Shown here: piece by piece, positions 7,746 through 16,633 of the stretch
Numbering within the stretch: position 1 is the stretch's first letter
How the letters are laid out: each line of letters opens with the position of its first letter
Assembly: GCF_003047285.1 (NCBI RefSeq)
Contig: NZ_PZYX01000008.1
Span: 113,227-177,226 of the forward strand
Length of the DNA: 64,000 nucleotides
Source: Nocardioides allogilvus
Lineage (GTDB): Bacteria; Actinomycetota; Actinomycetes; Propionibacteriales; Nocardioidaceae
Direction: 5' to 3'
The notes under the pieces: generated by a model
Database searches by the model: none
Told to the model about the DNA's origin: nothing
Seen by the model: the letters and a program-made list of their open reading frames with translations, nothing else
Program-made: the position numbers and the translations under genes

Positions 7746-8822
7746 TCAGGCCTCGCGGCGCACCGACATCTGGCGGTCGCCGAACGAGACGACGTCACCG
7801 TCGACGAGGGTGGCGGGCTTGCCGGCCGTCAACGGCCGGGACACGCCCTGGCGCATGAGCACCGACCCGTTGGTCGAGCCACGGTCCATCACGACGAGCA
7901 CGCCGTCGGGGGCCGGCCCGAACTGGGCATGGGTCTTGGAGACCGACATGTCGGCCGAGGTGAGCGGCACGAGGTGGTGGACCTGTTCACCCGAGCGCGG
8001 CTCGGGACGCCGTCCGACCAGCGCAAGGCCCTCCACCACGAAGGACTCGCCGTTGTCGAAGGTGACCCGCCAGCGCGGGCCGGCCGGTGCGACGCCCGGG
8101 ATCGTCCGGACGGCCGTGCGGCCGTCGTCGCCCGGCGGGCGCTGGGCGGGCGGGCGTCGGGCAGGCGGAGCGGGCGGAGCCGGCGGCTGCTGCACCGGGA
8201 CCTGGGGCGCCAGGACCTGGGGCGGGAGTGCCGTGCGGCGCGTGGAGAGCTCCGGGTTGACCCGGCGCGGGGGCGCCGGCGGCTCGACCGGCGGGGCCGG
8301 GATCAACCGCATGGCAGTCAGGTTGACCACGTGGCGCGGGCCCTCGTCCACCTCCTCGACGAAGGGATCGACCGGGCGCACGTCCACGACGACGGAGTGC
8401 GCGAGGTGGTCGTGCCAGCCGCGGCGCTGCCGGCCCCGGTCCTCGACGGCCGTCCAGGCCAGCGTCGCCAGGCCCAGGGCGAACGTCGGGACGGACGCGA
8501 CCGCGAGGACGAGGGATCGCAGCAGGGCACGACCGACACCGATGGGGGTGCCGGTTCCGTGGTGGACCACCCGGAGGCCGACCATCGCCTTGCCCGGCGT
8601 GTTGCCGCTGACACCGAGGACGACGGCGCCGGCGACCCACATGAGGGCCATCACCACGGCGCCCGCTCCCACCGCCGTCCACCCGTCGTCGGCGAGCACC
8701 CACGTGCCGAGACCCGCCGCACCCACCACGACCCAGCCGATCAGCCGGTCGATGAAGAAGGCATGGAACCGTCGCTCGAGCTCGGCGATCGGATACATCT
8801 CGGCTGCCCGGTGCTCGGTCAT
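7746..8822 (-). CDS. RDD membrane protein fused to an FHA domain
   Basis: A 358-residue protein. Residues 15-150 form an RDD domain with about three membrane segments and the conserved R25 plus a GNTPGKAMVGLRVV stretch. A proline-rich linker spans about 175-235. Residues 250-358 are an FHA phosphothreonine-binding domain with G270-R271, S293-x4-H298 and GSTNGS (315-320). FHA domains recruit proteins phosphorylated by Ser/Thr kinases, so this may tether signalling partners to the membrane. Start ATG 8822 follows CAGCAGGA; GTG 8843, overlapping the previous stop, is the alternative. It is last in the PP2C-FHA operon. No Ser/Thr kinase gene is in the window. Confidence 0.82.
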   Translation of the reverse strand: MTEHRAAEMYPIAELERRFHAFFIDRLIGWVVVGAAGLGTWVLADDGWTAVGAGAVVMALMWVAGAVVLGVSGNTPGKAMVGLRVVHHGTGTPIGVGRALLRSLVLAVASVPTFALGLATLAWTAVEDRGRQRRGWHDHLAHSVVVDVRPVDPFVEEVDEGPRHVVNLTAMRLIPAPPVEPPAPPRRVNPELSTRRTALPPQVLAPQVPVQQPPAPPAPPARRPPAQRPPGDDGRTAVRTIPGVAPAGPRWRVTFDNGESFVVEGLALVGRRPEPRSGEQVHHLVPLTSADMSVSKTHAQFGPAPDGVLVVMDRGSTNGSVLMRQGVSRPLTAGKPATLVDGDVVSFGDRQMSVRREA

Positions 8823-8839
8823 CGTCGGTCCTGCTGCAT

Positions 8840-9907
8840 TCACGCGTTGGTCGTCTGGATGGTGACCCCGTCACCGAGGTCGAGGATCGCGCCCGGGATG
8901 AGGGAGACGGCGATGCCGGCCTGGAGGTCCTCGGGCGGCAGGCCGGGCTGCACCAGCACGGTGCCGTTGGTCGAGCCCATGTCGGTGACCACGGCCATGC
9001 CGTGGTCGGCGCCCGCACCGGGGCGGATCTCGAGGTGGGTCGAGGAGATCTCGTGGTGGGGGCTGGGCACCGTCACGAGGTGCGGCTGGTCGCTGGATGC
9101 GAAGCGGCGAGCCTCCGGCGCCCGTCCGACCAGGATGACGCGGTCGACGTCGACGACGTCGCCGGTGGAGAAGACCAGCTTGGCGACGGGGCGAGCGACG
9201 ACCGCCGGCGCCACCTCCTGACCGGGGATCCCGATCTGGGGCCGCTCGAACTCCTGGACCGGGGTGCCGATCGTCGTCTGGCCGTCATGGTCGACGGCCG
9301 GCTGCTCGCCGGTCGGGGTGGGGTCGTCGCCGCTGGGGGCACCGAAGGTGAGGGGCGCCTGCGCGGGCTCCTCGGGCTCGGGCGTCAGCTCGGGCGTCGG
9401 TTCCGGCTCGGGCTCGGGCGTCGGTTCCGGCTCGGGCTGCGTCGGCTCAACGGGCGCGCTCGCGGCGCCGGCCTCGCCGAACTGCACCGCGGAGGCGCGC
9501 GCGACACCGGCGACCAGTGCGAGGTCGGACTGCTCGCTCGTGGCGCCGACGCTGATGCGCCCCCCGGTGACGCCGTCGAGCGTGCGCTCGGTCCACAGCA
9601 GGTCGGTTTCGTGCGCGACGGCGACCTCGCCGCTGGGAGTGTGGAAGGTGGCCGTGACGTCGCCGCGGACCAGCACGCGGGTGCGGTCGCCGTGGCCGAC
9701 GAGGGCGAAGCCGGACAGACCGCTCAGGCCGCCGGCCACGAGACCGTCGAGCACCGCCTCGAAGGTGGCACCACTGTCGGCGAGGTCCCACAGGCCGGCC
9801 ACTCGCGCACGGGCGTCGGCGGGGATCAGGGCCGTGACCTGCTCACCCACGACGGCATACCAGTCACCGGCGGCGAAAGTCCTCGTGCGTGCGGCGTCCT
9901 CGGTCAC
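8840..9907 (-). CDS. FHA domain protein with acidic repeat linker
   Basis: A 355-residue cytosolic protein. Residues 1-150 are an alpha/beta part of unknown fold. About 160-190 is a Pro-Glu-Thr-rich linker encoded by a duplicated 24-bp unit. The C-terminal region from about 235 is an FHA domain (ILVGRAPEARR, then SSTHLEIR and GSTNGT). The conserved arginine, serine-x-x-histidine and asparagine that contact phosphothreonine are present. The GTG start overlaps the PP2C stop (GTGA), and its own stop overlaps the next gene, so the three are translationally coupled. It probably acts with the phosphatase in phosphothreonine signalling. Confidence 0.8.
   Translation of the reverse strand: MTEDAARTRTFAAGDWYAVVGEQVTALIPADARARVAGLWDLADSGATFEAVLDGLVAGGLSGLSGFALVGHGDRTRVLVRGDVTATFHTPSGEVAVAHETDLLWTERTLDGVTGGRISVGATSEQSDLALVAGVARASAVQFGEAGAASAPVEPTQPEPEPTPEPEPEPTPELTPEPEEPAQAPLTFGAPSGDDPTPTGEQPAVDHDGQTTIGTPVQEFERPQIGIPGQEVAPAVVARPVAKLVFSTGDVVDVDRVILVGRAPEARRFASSDQPHLVTVPSPHHEISSTHLEIRPGAGADHGMAVVTDMGSTNGTVLVQPGLPPEDLQAGIAVSLIPGAILDLGDGVTIQTTNA
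9391..9438 (-). repeat. Perfect 24-bp tandem duplication in the FHA gene
   Basis: Two identical 24-bp units (9391-9414 and 9415-9438) encode the Pro-Glu-rich linker. The length is a multiple of three, so the frame is kept; copy number may vary between strains. Confidence 0.85.
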
Positions 9908-10722
9908 GGTCGGGCCCCCAGCTTGTCTTCGAGACTCGCGAGCTGGCGCTCGGAGTCGTAGGAATCGTCGTGCACCAATCCCACCACATCCACGACGACG
10001 GCCGTCGCGTTGTCGCGGCCCCCGGCGTCGAGGGCGGCCTGCACCAGTGCGTCGGCGGCATCGCGTGGGTCGTGGATGCGCTCGAGGATGTCCTCGATCA
10101 CCGCGTCCTCGATCATGCCGCTGATGCCGTCGCTGCACAGGAGGAGTCGTTCGGCCGCCGCGAGCGGCAGCAGGAAGAAGTCGGGGGCCACGCCCTCGGG
10201 GCTGCCGAGCGCCCGGGTGATGACGTGGCGCTCGGGGTGGACGGCCGCCTCCTCGGGGGTGATCTCCCCCGCCTCGATCAGCTCCTGGACCACCGAGTGG
10301 TCGACGCTGACCTGGTCGAGCGTGCCGTCGTTGAAGCGGTAGATCCGGGAGTCGCCGAGGTTCACCAGCATCCACAGCGTGTGCTGCTGGTCCTCGACGA
10401 GGACGGCCGCGACACAGGTCGTGCCGGCGTGCCAGCGCGGGTGCGTGCCGCGCTGCGCCTCGGCGTACTGCAGGATCCGGACCTGTGCGCGCGAGAGCGT
10501 CTCGGCGACGACCTCGGCACCGCGCTGCGGGTCGTAGCCCTCCTCGGCGAGGCGGGCGAACTCCTCGACCACGATCCGGCTGGCGACGTCGCCGCCCGAG
10601 TGTCCGCCCATCCCGTCGGCCACCACGAACACCGGCGGCGCGACGAGGAAGGAGTCCTCGTTGATCTTGCGCACGTGCCCGACCTCGGAGGCGGACCCGT
10701 GGTGCAGATCAACCGGCTTCAT
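9904..10722 (-). CDS. PP2C-type Ser/Thr protein phosphatase
   Basis: A 272-residue soluble phosphatase. PPM-family motifs are visible in order: GHVRKINEDSF (15-25), FVVADGMGGHSGGDVAS (32-48), LGDSRIYR, DHSVVQEL, ITRALG, LLLCSDGISGMI and GGRDNATAVVVDV. The aspartates of NED, ADGMGG, CSDG and RDN bind the two metal ions. It is close in length to the soluble phosphatases of actinobacterial pknA/pknB clusters, but no kinase, rodA or pbpA is here. It heads the operon with the FHA and RDD-FHA genes and is divergent from the helicase-associated gene. Confidence 0.9.
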   Translation of the reverse strand: MKPVDLHHGSASEVGHVRKINEDSFLVAPPVFVVADGMGGHSGGDVASRIVVEEFARLAEEGYDPQRGAEVVAETLSRAQVRILQYAEAQRGTHPRWHAGTTCVAAVLVEDQQHTLWMLVNLGDSRIYRFNDGTLDQVSVDHSVVQELIEAGEITPEEAAVHPERHVITRALGSPEGVAPDFFLLPLAAAERLLLCSDGISGMIEDAVIEDILERIHDPRDAADALVQAALDAGGRDNATAVVVDVVGLVHDDSYDSERQLASLEDKLGARP

Positions 10723-10785
10723 GCCCAGCCCTCACGCTCGTCGACGATGAGCCGCGGCAAGGGCTCGGCGAGTAGCGTAGAAGGG

Positions 10786-13071
10786 ATGTCTACCCAGGAG
10801 CAGGCGCCCCCGCGGACGCTGGCAGACCAATTGCGCCGATGGCCCGATGAGCGGCTGGCGGCGCTGTTGCGGATGCGTCCGGATCTCGCCACTCCTGCAC
10901 CTCATGATTCCGCGCAGCTCGCGTCTCGCGCCGCAACTCGCTCGTCCGTCCTCAGGGCGCTCGACAACCTCAGCCGGCTCGAGCTCTCCGTGCTTGATGC
11001 CCTCGTGGTTGCCAACCAAACCACCCAATCCGAACTTCTCCGGATCGTTCACGCCGATCCTGCCGCCACGGAGGCCGCGACCGAGCGACTGGTCGACCTC
11101 GCCCTCGTCTGGGAGTCGCCCGGAGGGCTGCGTCCGCTGAGCGGTGTCGGCGAGGCGCTGCGGGGCGACGAGTCCGCGGGCGTCAGCGGCCTGCGGCCGA
11201 TGTCCGCCGAGCCCGGGACCCCCGAGGTGGTGGCGGCGCGGCTGGAGGCGATCAGTCCGCGTGCCCGCGCCCTGCTCGAGCACGTGCTCGCCAACGGCGG
11301 CGAGGGCACCACGGGCAACGCCCGGCGCACCGTGTCTGCCGCCGACGCCGCGACCCCGGTCGAGGAGCTCATCGCCCACCGGCTGCTCATCCCCCGCGAC
11401 GGGGGCGTGCTGGTCCTCCCCGGGGAGGTCGGGATCGCGCTGCGCGGCGGTTACACGACGACGTCGCCCCGTGACGAGGTGCCCGAGCTGGCGACCAGCG
11501 AGCGCGACCCCGCCCTGGTCGACCGGACCGCCGGCGGTGCCGCCTTCGACGTCGTACGGCGAACGGAGCTGCTCCTCGACCACTGGGGCCTGGAGCCTCC
11601 GGCGACCTTGCGCAGCGGCGGCCTCGCCGTGCGCGACCTGAAGGCGACCGCCTCCGAGCTGCAGGTCAGCGAGCCCGAGGCCGGGCTGCTCATCGAGGTC
11701 GCGTCGGCGGCCGGGCTGCTCACTTCCGCCGCCGACCCGGACGGCAGCGAGGTCTGGCTACCGACCGACGCCTTCGACACCTGGGCCGCTGGCTCGACCG
11801 CCGAGCGGTGGGCGACGCTGGCGCTGGCCTGGCTCGACACCACCCGGCTGCCGAGCCTGATCGGCGCCAAGGACCCCGGCGGCAAGACGTGGAACGCGCT
11901 GGCTCCCGACCTGTCGAGCGTGATGGCCCCCGAGGCACGCGCCCTCGCGCTGGCCCAGCTGGCCGACCTCGCGCCGGGACTCGTCCTGGCGACCGGCACG
12001 GGCGTGCCCTCGCTCGTCGAGCGGGTGGCGTGGCTGCGGCCGCGGCGTCCCTCGGTGCACCGCGACCTCGTCGCGGCAGCCGTCCACGAGGCCGGTCTCC
12101 TCGGGCTGGTCGGGGCCGGCGGACTCTCGACGGCCGGCCGGGCCGTCCTCGCCCACGACCACGACGCGGCGCTGGCGGCGATCACCCCGCACCTGCCGCA
12201 CCCCGTCGACCACGTCCTCCTGCAGGCCGACCTGACCGCGGTCGCCCCAGGACCGCTGGAGACCGAGCTCGCCCGCACGCTCCACCTCCTCGCCGACGTC
12301 GAGTCCCGCGGCGGCGCGACCGTCTACCGGTTCACCAACGGCTCGGTGCGGCGCGCCTTCGACGCCGGCTGGTCGGCGCTCGAGGTGCACGAGTTCGTCG
12401 GGTCGGTGTCGCGCACCCCGATCCCCCAACCGCTGACCTACCTCGTCGACGACGTGGCGCGGACCTTCGGCACGGTCCGGGTCGGGCACGCCGAGGCGTT
12501 CCTGCGCGCCGACGACGAGGCCGCGCTGACCGAGCTGCTGCACCACCCGAAGGCCAGCACCCTCGGGCTGCGCCGGATCGCGCCGACGGTGCTGATCTCG
12601 AGCGTGCCCGTCGACGTGCTCCTCCCGAGGCTGCGCGGGCTCGGCGCCGCACCCGTCGTGGAGGCACCCGACGGGACCGTGCGCGTCGCGCGCCGCGACC
12701 TGCTGCGTGCTCGCCGACCGCGCTCCTCGCGCACGCGCGGCGCCGCGCAGGCCCGCGCCCAGGCCACCGTCGCCTCCGTCGTCACCGCCATCCGCAGCGG
12801 CGACCGCGCGACGGCGAGCCGGCCGACGTCACCCACGATCGCCACCACCCCGTCCAGTGCGCTCGCAGCGCTGCGCGAGGCGATCGAGAGCCGCGAGACC
12901 GTCGTGATCGGCTACGTCGACAACCACGGCGCCAGCTCCGACCGCGTAGTCGACCCGCTGCGGCTCGAGGGTGGCCAGCTGATGGCGCACGACCACCGCA
13001 GCGACGACGAGCGACTCTTCGCCGTACACCGCATCACGACCGTCACGCCGCTGTCCGCACCGCAACCGTAA
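10786..13071 (+). CDS. Helicase-associated protein (XPB partner, WYL-like C-terminus)
   Basis: A 761-residue protein that has no Walker motifs. It resembles the actinobacterial helicase-associated protein encoded beside the XPB helicase (Rv0862c-type in mycobacteria). N-terminal regions look like repeated winged helices (for example about 30-110 and 130-200). The last 65 residues (ALREAIESRETVVIGYVDN onward) have the shape of a WYL domain, which binds nucleic acid or a ligand. The start ATG follows AGAAGGG and is also seven bases from TAGCGT. The open frame extends upstream to 9889, but that part is antisense to the PP2C gene. It heads an operon with the CGNR and XPB genes. Confidence 0.8.
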   Translation: MSTQEQAPPRTLADQLRRWPDERLAALLRMRPDLATPAPHDSAQLASRAATRSSVLRALDNLSRLELSVLDALVVANQTTQSELLRIVHADPAATEAATERLVDLALVWESPGGLRPLSGVGEALRGDESAGVSGLRPMSAEPGTPEVVAARLEAISPRARALLEHVLANGGEGTTGNARRTVSAADAATPVEELIAHRLLIPRDGGVLVLPGEVGIALRGGYTTTSPRDEVPELATSERDPALVDRTAGGAAFDVVRRTELLLDHWGLEPPATLRSGGLAVRDLKATASELQVSEPEAGLLIEVASAAGLLTSAADPDGSEVWLPTDAFDTWAAGSTAERWATLALAWLDTTRLPSLIGAKDPGGKTWNALAPDLSSVMAPEARALALAQLADLAPGLVLATGTGVPSLVERVAWLRPRRPSVHRDLVAAAVHEAGLLGLVGAGGLSTAGRAVLAHDHDAALAAITPHLPHPVDHVLLQADLTAVAPGPLETELARTLHLLADVESRGGATVYRFTNGSVRRAFDAGWSALEVHEFVGSVSRTPIPQPLTYLVDDVARTFGTVRVGHAEAFLRADDEAALTELLHHPKASTLGLRRIAPTVLISSVPVDVLLPRLRGLGAAPVVEAPDGTVRVARRDLLRARRPRSSRTRGAAQARAQATVASVVTAIRSGDRATASRPTSPTIATTPSSALAALREAIESRETVVIGYVDNHGASSDRVVDPLRLEGGQLMAHDHRSDDERLFAVHRITTVTPLSAPQP

Positions 13072-13074
13072 GGT
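13069..13074 (+). promoter_or_regulatory. Leaderless -10 element TAAGGT
   Basis: TAAGGT overlaps the stop codon of the previous gene and ends six bases before GTG 13081, so the CGNR gene may have its own leaderless transcript. Confidence 0.4.
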
Positions 13075-13080
13075 GGTCAG

Positions 13081-13605
13081 GTGGACTTCATCCGGTACGC
13101 CGAGTCGGCGGCGGCGCTCCTCAACGCCGACCTGCCCGACGTCGACGCGCTGCTGGACCACCTCTCCCGGCGTGAGTGGCTGCACCCGACGGTGGTCGAG
13201 GACGACGTGACCGCGCTGCACGGCTTCCAGTCGGCACTGCGGCCGGTCTTCGAGGCCTCCGACCGCGGTGACGTCGGCTCCGTCGTGTCCACCATCAACG
13301 CGCTGCTGATCGAGCACCCCGTGACGCCGATGATCAGCGACCACGACCCGGACGACCTGCACATGCACGTCGCCAACCGTGCCGCGTCGGTCTCCGAGCT
13401 GCTGATCAGCGAGTCGCTGATGGGCTTGGCCAACCTCGTCTGTGACCTCGGCGCGACCCGCCTCGGGATCTGCCAGGCCGTGAAGTGCGATCACGTCTTC
13501 GTCGACACCTCCCCCAACCAGTCCCGCCGTTACTGCTCGGAGCGGTGTTCCTCGCGGGCCAACGTTGCGGCGTACCGCGCGCGACAGAAGGCTGCCGCCT
13601 CGTGA
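13081..13605 (+). CDS. CGNR zinc-finger protein
   Basis: A 174-residue protein. The N-terminal two thirds match the ABATE-like ligand part of CGNR regulators. The C-terminal zinc-finger region has C136 (ICQAVKCDHVF), then RYCSERCSSRANVAAYRARQ. The cysteines fit a treble-clef DNA-binding site; the namesake C-G-N-R is replaced by CSSR followed by AN. It lies 9 bp after the helicase-associated gene, and its TGA overlaps the GTG of the XPB gene, so it is probably co-expressed with DNA repair genes. Its target is unknown. Confidence 0.78.
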   Translation: MDFIRYAESAAALLNADLPDVDALLDHLSRREWLHPTVVEDDVTALHGFQSALRPVFEASDRGDVGSVVSTINALLIEHPVTPMISDHDPDDLHMHVANRAASVSELLISESLMGLANLVCDLGATRLGICQAVKCDHVFVDTSPNQSRRYCSERCSSRANVAAYRARQKAAAS

Positions 13606-15248
13606 ATGACGGACCCCTGATCGTCCAGAGCGACAAGACGCTGCTGCTGGAGATCGACCACCCGCGCGCGAGCGACGCTCGCAAGGCCATTGCGCCCTTC
13701 GCCGAGCTCGAGCGCTCTCCGGAGCACATCCACACCTATCGGCTGACACCGCTGGGGCTGTGGAACGCGCGCGCCGCGGGCCACGACGCCGAGCAGGTGG
13801 TCGACGCGCTGCTGTCGTTCAGCCGCTACGCCGTGCCCCACGCGCTGCTCGTCGACATCGCCGAGACGATGGGCCGCTACGGCCGATTGCGGCTGGAGAA
13901 GCACCCGACCCACGGCCTCGTCCTCAGCAGCACTGATCGCCCCGTGCTCGAGGAGGTGCTGCGCGCCAAGAAGATCGCGGGCATGCTCGGCAACCGCATC
14001 GACGACGACTCGGTCGTCGTGCACTCCAGTGAGCGCGGCAACCTCAAGCAGGCGCTGCTCAAGCTCGGCTGGCCGGCGGAGGACTTCGCCGGCTACGTCG
14101 ACGGCGAGGCCCACCCGATCGCGCTCGACCAGGACGGCTGGGAGCTCAGGAAGTACCAGCAGGAGGCGGCCGAGTCGTTCTGGCACGGTGGCTCCGGCGT
14201 CGTCGTCCTGCCCTGTGGCGCCGGCAAGACCATCGTCGGCGCGGCCGCGATGGCCCAGGCCCAGGCGACCACACTGATCCTCGTCACCAACACCGTCAGC
14301 GCCCGGCAGTGGAAGGACGAGCTGGTCAAGCGCACGTCCCTGACCGCCGACGAGATCGGGGAGTACTCCGGATCCGTCAAGGAGGTCCGACCGGTCACCA
14401 TCGCGACGTACCAGGTGCTCACCACCCGCCGCAAGGGCGTCTACACGCACCTCGAGCTGCTCGACGCCCGCGACTGGGGCCTCATCGTCTACGACGAGGT
14501 GCACCTGCTGCCGGCGCCGATCTTCCGGATGACCGCCAACCTTCAGGCCCGCCGCCGGATCGGCCTGACCGCGACGCTCGTGCGCGAGGACGGTCGCGAG
14601 GGCGAGGTCTTCTCGCTGATCGGCCCCAAGCGCTACGACGCCCCGTGGAAGGACATCGAGGCGCAGGGCTGGATCGCGCCCGCCGACTGCGTCGAGGTCC
14701 GGGTCACCCTGCCCGAGGGGCAGCGCCTCGCCTACGCCGTCGCCGAGCCGGAGGAGCGCTACCGGCTGGCGTCCTGCACGCACGCCAAGATCGATGTCGT
14801 ACGGCGACTGGTGGACCAGCACGAGGGCCAGCCGACTCTCGTGATCGGCCAGTACCTCGACCAGCTCGACGAGCTCGCGGAGCTGCTCGGGGCGCCCGTG
14901 ATCAAGGGCGAGACCCCCGTCAAGGAGCGGCAGCGGCTCTTCGACGCCTTCCGCTCCGGCGAGGAACCCCTGCTCGTGGTCTCCAAGGTCGCCAACTTCT
15001 CCATCGACCTGCCGTCGGCAGAGGTGGCGATCCAGGTCAGCGGATCCTTCGGCTCCCGCCAGGAAGAGGCGCAGCGCCTCGGCCGGCTGCTGCGACCGAA
15101 GGGCGAGGGCAAGTCCGCCCACTTCTACACCGTCGTCTCGCGCGACACCGTCGACGCCGACTTCGCCCAGAACCGGCAGCGGTTCCTCGCGGAGCAGGGC
15201 TACGCCTACCGGATCATCGATGCCGCCGACCTCGACACCACTCGCTGA
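13602..15248 (+). CDS. XPB/ERCC3-type DNA repair helicase
   Basis: A 548-residue SF2 helicase. It has the N-terminal damage-recognition-like region (1-180), Q-motif region ELRKYQQEA, Walker A PCGAGKT (204-210), DEVH box (298-301), the XPB RED motif in GLTATLVREDGREGEV, and C-terminal motifs including QEEAQRLGRLLRPKG (motif VI). Archaeal and mycobacterial XPB are 3'-5' helicases proposed to act in DNA repair. GTG 13602 overlaps the CGNR stop (GTGA). Length and motif order are normal for the family. The neighbouring helicase-associated gene supports the assignment. Confidence 0.93.
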   Translation: MNDGPLIVQSDKTLLLEIDHPRASDARKAIAPFAELERSPEHIHTYRLTPLGLWNARAAGHDAEQVVDALLSFSRYAVPHALLVDIAETMGRYGRLRLEKHPTHGLVLSSTDRPVLEEVLRAKKIAGMLGNRIDDDSVVVHSSERGNLKQALLKLGWPAEDFAGYVDGEAHPIALDQDGWELRKYQQEAAESFWHGGSGVVVLPCGAGKTIVGAAAMAQAQATTLILVTNTVSARQWKDELVKRTSLTADEIGEYSGSVKEVRPVTIATYQVLTTRRKGVYTHLELLDARDWGLIVYDEVHLLPAPIFRMTANLQARRRIGLTATLVREDGREGEVFSLIGPKRYDAPWKDIEAQGWIAPADCVEVRVTLPEGQRLAYAVAEPEERYRLASCTHAKIDVVRRLVDQHEGQPTLVIGQYLDQLDELAELLGAPVIKGETPVKERQRLFDAFRSGEEPLLVVSKVANFSIDLPSAEVAIQVSGSFGSRQEEAQRLGRLLRPKGEGKSAHFYTVVSRDTVDADFAQNRQRFLAEQGYAYRIIDAADLDTTR

Positions 15249-15831
15249 GCGCTGGCCGCTGCGGACGATCCTCGACGTCCGCGACGACCTGCTGGTCGCG
15301 TGGGACCGCCCGGGCTACCACGACCTGCGACACCTGGTCGAGGTCCTCGACCGGCTCGAGGACCTCGACCGGGCGGGCGCCGCGTTCGACAAGGTGCCGG
15401 TCGTGCTCGCGGCGTGGTTCCACGACGCGGTCTACGACGGGCAGCCCGGGGCGGAGGAGCGCTCCGCGCTGCTCGCGTCGGCCTCCCTGCCTGACCCACC
15501 GGCGGCGGAGGTCGCCCGGCTGGTGCGGATGACCGAGCACCACCAGGCCTTCCCCGACGACCTCAACGCCGCGGCCCTGAGCGATGCCGACCTCGCGATC
15601 CTCGCGGCCGACCCGGACCGCTACGAGCGCTACGCGAGCGACGTACGCATCGAGTATGCGCACGTCCCGGACGCCGACTTCCGGGCCGGGCGGGCGGCCG
15701 TGCTGACCGACCTGCTGGCCGGTCCGTCGCTCTTCCGCACCCCGCAGGGCCGGGACCTGTGGGAGGACCGGGCGCGAGCCAACGTGCTCGCGGAGATCGA
15801 GCGGCTGACCGGCGCCTGGCCGCAGACCTAG
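15220..15831 (+). CDS. HD-domain metal-dependent phosphohydrolase-like protein
   Basis: A 203-residue protein with an HD signature: HDLRHL near residue 34, AWFHDAVYD near 65-73, and TEHHQAFPDD near 108. These histidines and aspartates would bind a divalent metal. Close relatives are annotated only as predicted HD hydrolases; the substrate, possibly a nucleotide, is unknown. The ATG lies inside the last 29 bp of the XPB gene, so the two overlap in different frames. The stop TAG shares CTAG (15828-15831) with the stop of the convergent GntR gene. Confidence 0.8.
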   Translation: MPPTSTPLAERWPLRTILDVRDDLLVAWDRPGYHDLRHLVEVLDRLEDLDRAGAAFDKVPVVLAAWFHDAVYDGQPGAEERSALLASASLPDPPAAEVARLVRMTEHHQAFPDDLNAAALSDADLAILAADPDRYERYASDVRIEYAHVPDADFRAGRAAVLTDLLAGPSLFRTPQGRDLWEDRARANVLAEIERLTGAWPQT

Positions 15832-16550
15832 ACCAGGTCGCCGAGCTGGACGAACATCGTGAAGCGGTCGGGCCGGAAGGCGGTCCGGGAGACGTTGACG
15901 ACCTTGTCGCCGCACAGCGCGCGGCGGGAGAGGTGGAGCACCGGCGCACCGGGCTGGAGCTCCAGCAACGCCGCCTCGTCGGCGGTGGCGCCGTCGGCGG
16001 AGATCGCGTCCTCGGCCCACGTCGGGCGCAGGCCACGCTCGTCGAGGGCGTCGTAGAGACTGGTGGGCATCCCGCTCTGCAGGAAGCCCGGCAGCAGGAC
16101 CTCGTTGAGGTAGGCGTCCTCGATGCACACCACCTGCTGGTCCGCGCGCCGCAGCCGCTTCCAGTGGATGACGGCATCGCCCGGTGAGATGTCGAGGGCC
16201 CGGGCCACGCCGGGACCGGCCTGCTCGCGACGGGCCAACAGCGTCTGCGACTCCGGCAGCAGCCCGCGCACCTTCATGTCCTCGGTGTACGACGACAGCC
16301 GACCCACCCGGCGACGCGGGTGCGCGACGAAGGTGCCGCGACCGGGCACCCGCTCGAGGAGCCCCTCGGTGACCAGCACGTCGAGCGCCTGGCGGACCGT
16401 CATCCGGGCGACCCCGAACCGTGCGACCAGCTCGCGCTCGGAGGGAGCGGCGGAACCGGGAGTGGCCTCGGCCACCAGTGACCGGACGTATTCGCGGACC
16501 TGGACGTGCTTGAGCCCGCTCTCGGCGAGCCTCACGTCCACTGTGTCCAC
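15828..16550 (-). CDS. GntR-family regulator with UTRA effector domain
   Basis: A 240-residue regulator of the HutC/FadR-like GntR group. Residues 15-80 form the winged helix (SERELVARFGVARMTVRQALDVL is the recognition part, followed by GLLERVPGRGTFV). Residues 95-235 are a UTRA domain, which binds small effectors such as sugars or histidine derivatives. GTG 16550 is six bases after TAGTCT, so a leaderless mRNA is likely. The neighbours, an HD protein and an ABC exporter, do not reveal its regulon, and no sugar-uptake operon is adjacent. Confidence 0.88.
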   Translation of the reverse strand: MDTVDVRLAESGLKHVQVREYVRSLVAEATPGSAAPSERELVARFGVARMTVRQALDVLVTEGLLERVPGRGTFVAHPRRRVGRLSSYTEDMKVRGLLPESQTLLARREQAGPGVARALDISPGDAVIHWKRLRRADQQVVCIEDAYLNEVLLPGFLQSGMPTSLYDALDERGLRPTWAEDAISADGATADEAALLELQPGAPVLHLSRRALCGDKVVNVSRTAFRPDRFTMFVQLGDLV

Positions 16551-16556
16551 CGCATG

Positions 16557-16562
16557 AGACTA
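16557..16562 (-). promoter_or_regulatory. Leaderless -10 element TAGTCT
   Basis: On the minus strand TAGTCT ends six bases before GTG 16550 of the GntR gene. Confidence 0.4.
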
Positions 16563-16633
16563 GGACGGGTGTCCGGGTCGCGCACCGGTTTTGTCGAAGC
16601 GCACAGTAAAGGGACATCCACAGTTCAGTGACA

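Noticed and set aside
9889..10785. N-terminal extension of the helicase-associated protein
   Set aside because: This part is the antisense of the PP2C gene, and ATG 10786 has a ribosome-site-like sequence and promoter element.
13530..15122. A 530-codon minus-strand open frame
   Set aside because: Antisense of the XPB helicase, whose motifs are complete on the plus strand.
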